Assembly: GCA_910575835.1 (NCBI GenBank)
Contig: CAJTGB010000018.1
Span: 33,203 to 97,202 of the forward strand
Length of the DNA stretch: 64,000 nucleotides
DNA from: Lachnospiraceae bacterium
GTDB lineage: Bacteria > Bacillota > Clostridia > Lachnospirales > Lachnospiraceae
Direction: 5' to 3'
The notes under the pieces are model-generated. The model made no database searches, was not told the DNA's origin, and saw nothing but the letters and a program-made list of their open reading frames with translations. Shown piece after piece: positions 62,480 through 64,000 of the stretch; the stretch's first letter is position 1; each line of letters opens with the position of its first letter. The position numbers and the translations under genes were made by a program.

Positions 62480-63262
62480 ATGATAAAAATATTGTTGGCG
62501 GATGATGAAGCTGTTGAACGCAGGTATTTTAGAAATCTTTTTCACCGTCATATGGAATATCAGGTCGTCGGAGAGGCGCAGAACGGTGTGGAGATTGCGG
62601 AATTGGCAGAAAAAGCACAGCCGGACGTTATCATCATGGATATCCATATGCCCTTGATGAACGGCTTAGAGTCTGCGCATAAAATCAAAGAAAGATTCCC
62701 AGGTATGATAATTATCCTGAATACGGCATATGCGGATTTTGAATTCGCAAAAAAGGCGCTGGACTATCGGCTGGACGCTTATCTGCTGAAGCCTGCCTCA
62801 GAAGAACAGATTATCGAAACCATTCAGTCTTGTATGGCACATTCTGCCGGCCGTGATTTGGCGGCTGCCTCCCAGCTAAATGCCTGCCGTTCTATCAAGA
62901 ACAGTCCCGAACAGCCGGAAAATATCGTTGATATTTTGATGAAATATATAGATGAGAATTGTTACAGGAATATTACATTGAATGAGCTTGCCGAACTGGC
63001 TCATTTTACGCCTTCCTATGTCTCCAAACAATTTCACAGGGAGACCGGGCAGACCATAAAATCCTACATTAATCAGAAAAAGATTGAAAATGCAAAATAT
63101 CTGCTTGCCAATACAAGACGGACCATACAGGAGGTTGCACAGGATTCTGGTTTTAATAATACTTCGCATTTTAACAGGACCTTCAGGCAGATTACCGATA
63201 TGACGCCCCTTCAGTACCGGCAGTTTATACAAAGCGAGAAAAGGAGAAGCAATGGATTATGA
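62480..63262 (+). CDS. AraC-type response regulator (YesN family)
   Basis: A 260-residue regulator. The receiver domain has DDE near residues 7-9 and the phospho-Asp in VIIMDIHMPLMNG (about 51-60), with KPAS as the conserved Lys loop; the C-terminal AraC domain has both HTHs (ITLNELAELAHFTPSYVSKQ and TIQEVAQDSGFNNTSHFNRT). RBS GGGAGGCGG at 62465-62473. Its stop overlaps the kinase start (ATGA at 63259-63262), so the pair is a two-component system. Confidence 0.92.
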   Translation: MIKILLADDEAVERRYFRNLFHRHMEYQVVGEAQNGVEIAELAEKAQPDVIIMDIHMPLMNGLESAHKIKERFPGMIIILNTAYADFEFAKKALDYRLDAYLLKPASEEQIIETIQSCMAHSAGRDLAAASQLNACRSIKNSPEQPENIVDILMKYIDENCYRNITLNELAELAHFTPSYVSKQFHRETGQTIKSYINQKKIENAKYLLANTRRTIQEVAQDSGFNNTSHFNRTFRQITDMTPLQYRQFIQSEKRRSNGL

Positions 63263-63903
63263 AGAAATTGAAGTTAAATGATGTGATTACAGAAAAATCC
63301 CAGAATGAGATCCAGGATTCCTTTTCTGTGGCAACAGGATTCGGTGTTATTTTCACGGATGCACAGGGCAATCATGTCAGTTCAAAGAGCAATTTCTGCC
63401 GGTTCTGTACGAAGATAAACGAGACGGAAAAAGGTGCTTTTTATTGTTCGTGCACGAATAAAAATGCCATTGCTATCGCGTTGAAAACGAAAAAGCCCTG
63501 TATCTATATCTGTCACGCAGGACTTATCAATATTGAGATACCGCTGATATATGAAGATGAGTGTATCGGAGCGATTACCGCCGGCAATGTGCTGTGTTCA
63601 GAGGACAACCTTTATCCCCGCGATCCGGCTCCGAAAGATATTAACTGGCTGGACGACCCGGAACTTGCTGCTTACTACAGAGAGATTCCGGTCGTAACGC
63701 CTGAGCAGATCGACGGAACAACAGCGGCCTTGTCTAATATTACCAATTATATTATACAGACGGCCGCCTATGCCCAGGTTCAAAAGCAGTTGGCCAAGAG
63801 ATCTGAAGAACTGCTTGATATGGAGATTCGCCGCAGCCGTCTGGAAAAGCAGTTGAAATTAGCGCAGCTCGACGCGCTGCAGAAGCAGGTGACGCCGCAT
63901 TTT
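63259..63903 (+). pseudogene. PocR-domain sensor histidine kinase, interrupted
   Basis: The gene begins with a PocR ligand-binding domain (about 1-165): FCRFCTKINETEKGAFYCSC and KPCIYICHAGLINIEIPL are its Cys-rich landmarks; PocR domains sense small organic substrates. A coiled segment (about 168-205) leads into the start of a LytS/YesM-type kinase: LDALQKQVTPHF, where relatives go on with LFNTLN. Here the reading goes to unrelated IVCIMGLKPSP and a stop at 63939. The kinase catalytic domain is therefore lost or displaced by inserted DNA. Confidence 0.8.
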
Positions 63904-64000
63904 ATTGTCTGTATAATGGGGTTAAAACCCTCGCCTTAAGGCGAAACCTTTAGGTCAACCCTATATCTTCAAGTTTAGAAAAGGGAAAAAATAGAGATAC
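63904..64000. mobile_element. Probable end of a mobile element (IS200/IS605-like?), truncated by the window
   Basis: After TTTAT the sequence no longer codes for the kinase and shows closely packed small hairpins: GGGTTAAAACCC (63919-63930), CGCCTTAAGGCG (63932-63943, perfect palindrome) and CCTTTAGG (63947-63954). Subterminal hairpins without long inverted repeats are typical of IS200/IS605 and IS1341-type (TnpB) ends. The element body is beyond the window, so the family is unproven. Confidence 0.45.

Overview
The window looks like chromosomal DNA of an anaerobic Firmicute, most likely a gut-type member of the Lachnospiraceae (Clostridium cluster XIVa; Dorea or Clostridium scindens-like relatives are my guess). 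The evidence is the AGGAGG-type ribosome binding sites, a class III fructose-bisphosphatase, clostridial gene orders (hom / apgM-type kinase / lysC; tig-clpP-clpX-lon-engB), many ferredoxin-type Fe-S proteins, and no respiratory chain genes. I see no rRNA, tRNA or CRISPR array.

Layout. 1-3.8 kb: end of dapA, dapB, class III fbp and an Asn/Asp-rich lipoprotein. 3.9-16.8 kb: one long co-directional run behind a promoter that overlaps a Rex-like site. It encodes a lactate/malate dehydrogenase-family enzyme, HdrB, HdrC, HdrA, an MvhD/FlxD-like subunit, two ferredoxin-like subunits, a FlxA-like NAD(P)H-FAD subunit, a FrdB-like and a FrdA-like protein without any membrane anchor, two-subunit class I fumarase, and an AspT-type carrier. 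My reading is an anaerobic C4-dicarboxylate/fumarate reduction module linked to NADH and, through an HdrA-type flavin, possibly to ferredoxin (electron bifurcation). This is the most interesting system here. 16.9-21.3 kb (minus strand): a small unknown protein, an FtsX/MacB-type permease, its ATPase, and a membrane-anchored XRE regulator. 21.4-28.3 kb is accessory: an MqsR-like toxin with a zinc-finger/HTH/Panacea (SocA, DUF4065) antitoxin, a WYL regulator, a YCII protein, an EcsC protein, a PQ-loop/SGNH-like fusion, a LysR regulator and a eukaryotic-type HisA.

28.3-49.6 kb is core: secA, prfB (programmed +1 frameshift), the threonine/lysine trio hom, apgM-type putative homoserine kinase and lysC, a CYTH protein, a DJ-1 protein, a lipoprotein, tig, clpP, clpX, lon, engB, a YtvI-like membrane protein, a siroheme sulfite/nitrite reductase and a polar amino acid ABC transporter. 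49.6-60 kb is cell surface: a secreted protein with six GBS_Bsp-like repeats and an NlpC/P60-like end, purC, a two-component system, and a CsbB-like/YfhO-like glycosylation pair preceded by tandem boxes that may bind the response regulator. YfhO carries an 18-bp minisatellite, and behind it lies what looks like a decayed MNT/HEPN toxin-antitoxin module.

60-64 kb: an APC amino acid permease and an isochorismatase-like hydrolase, divergent from an AraC-type response regulator and a PocR-domain sensor kinase. The kinase loses similarity in mid-domain near 63,904, where a hairpin-rich sequence resembling the end of a mobile element begins and runs off the window. All functions are inferred from reading sequence; no database search was possible.
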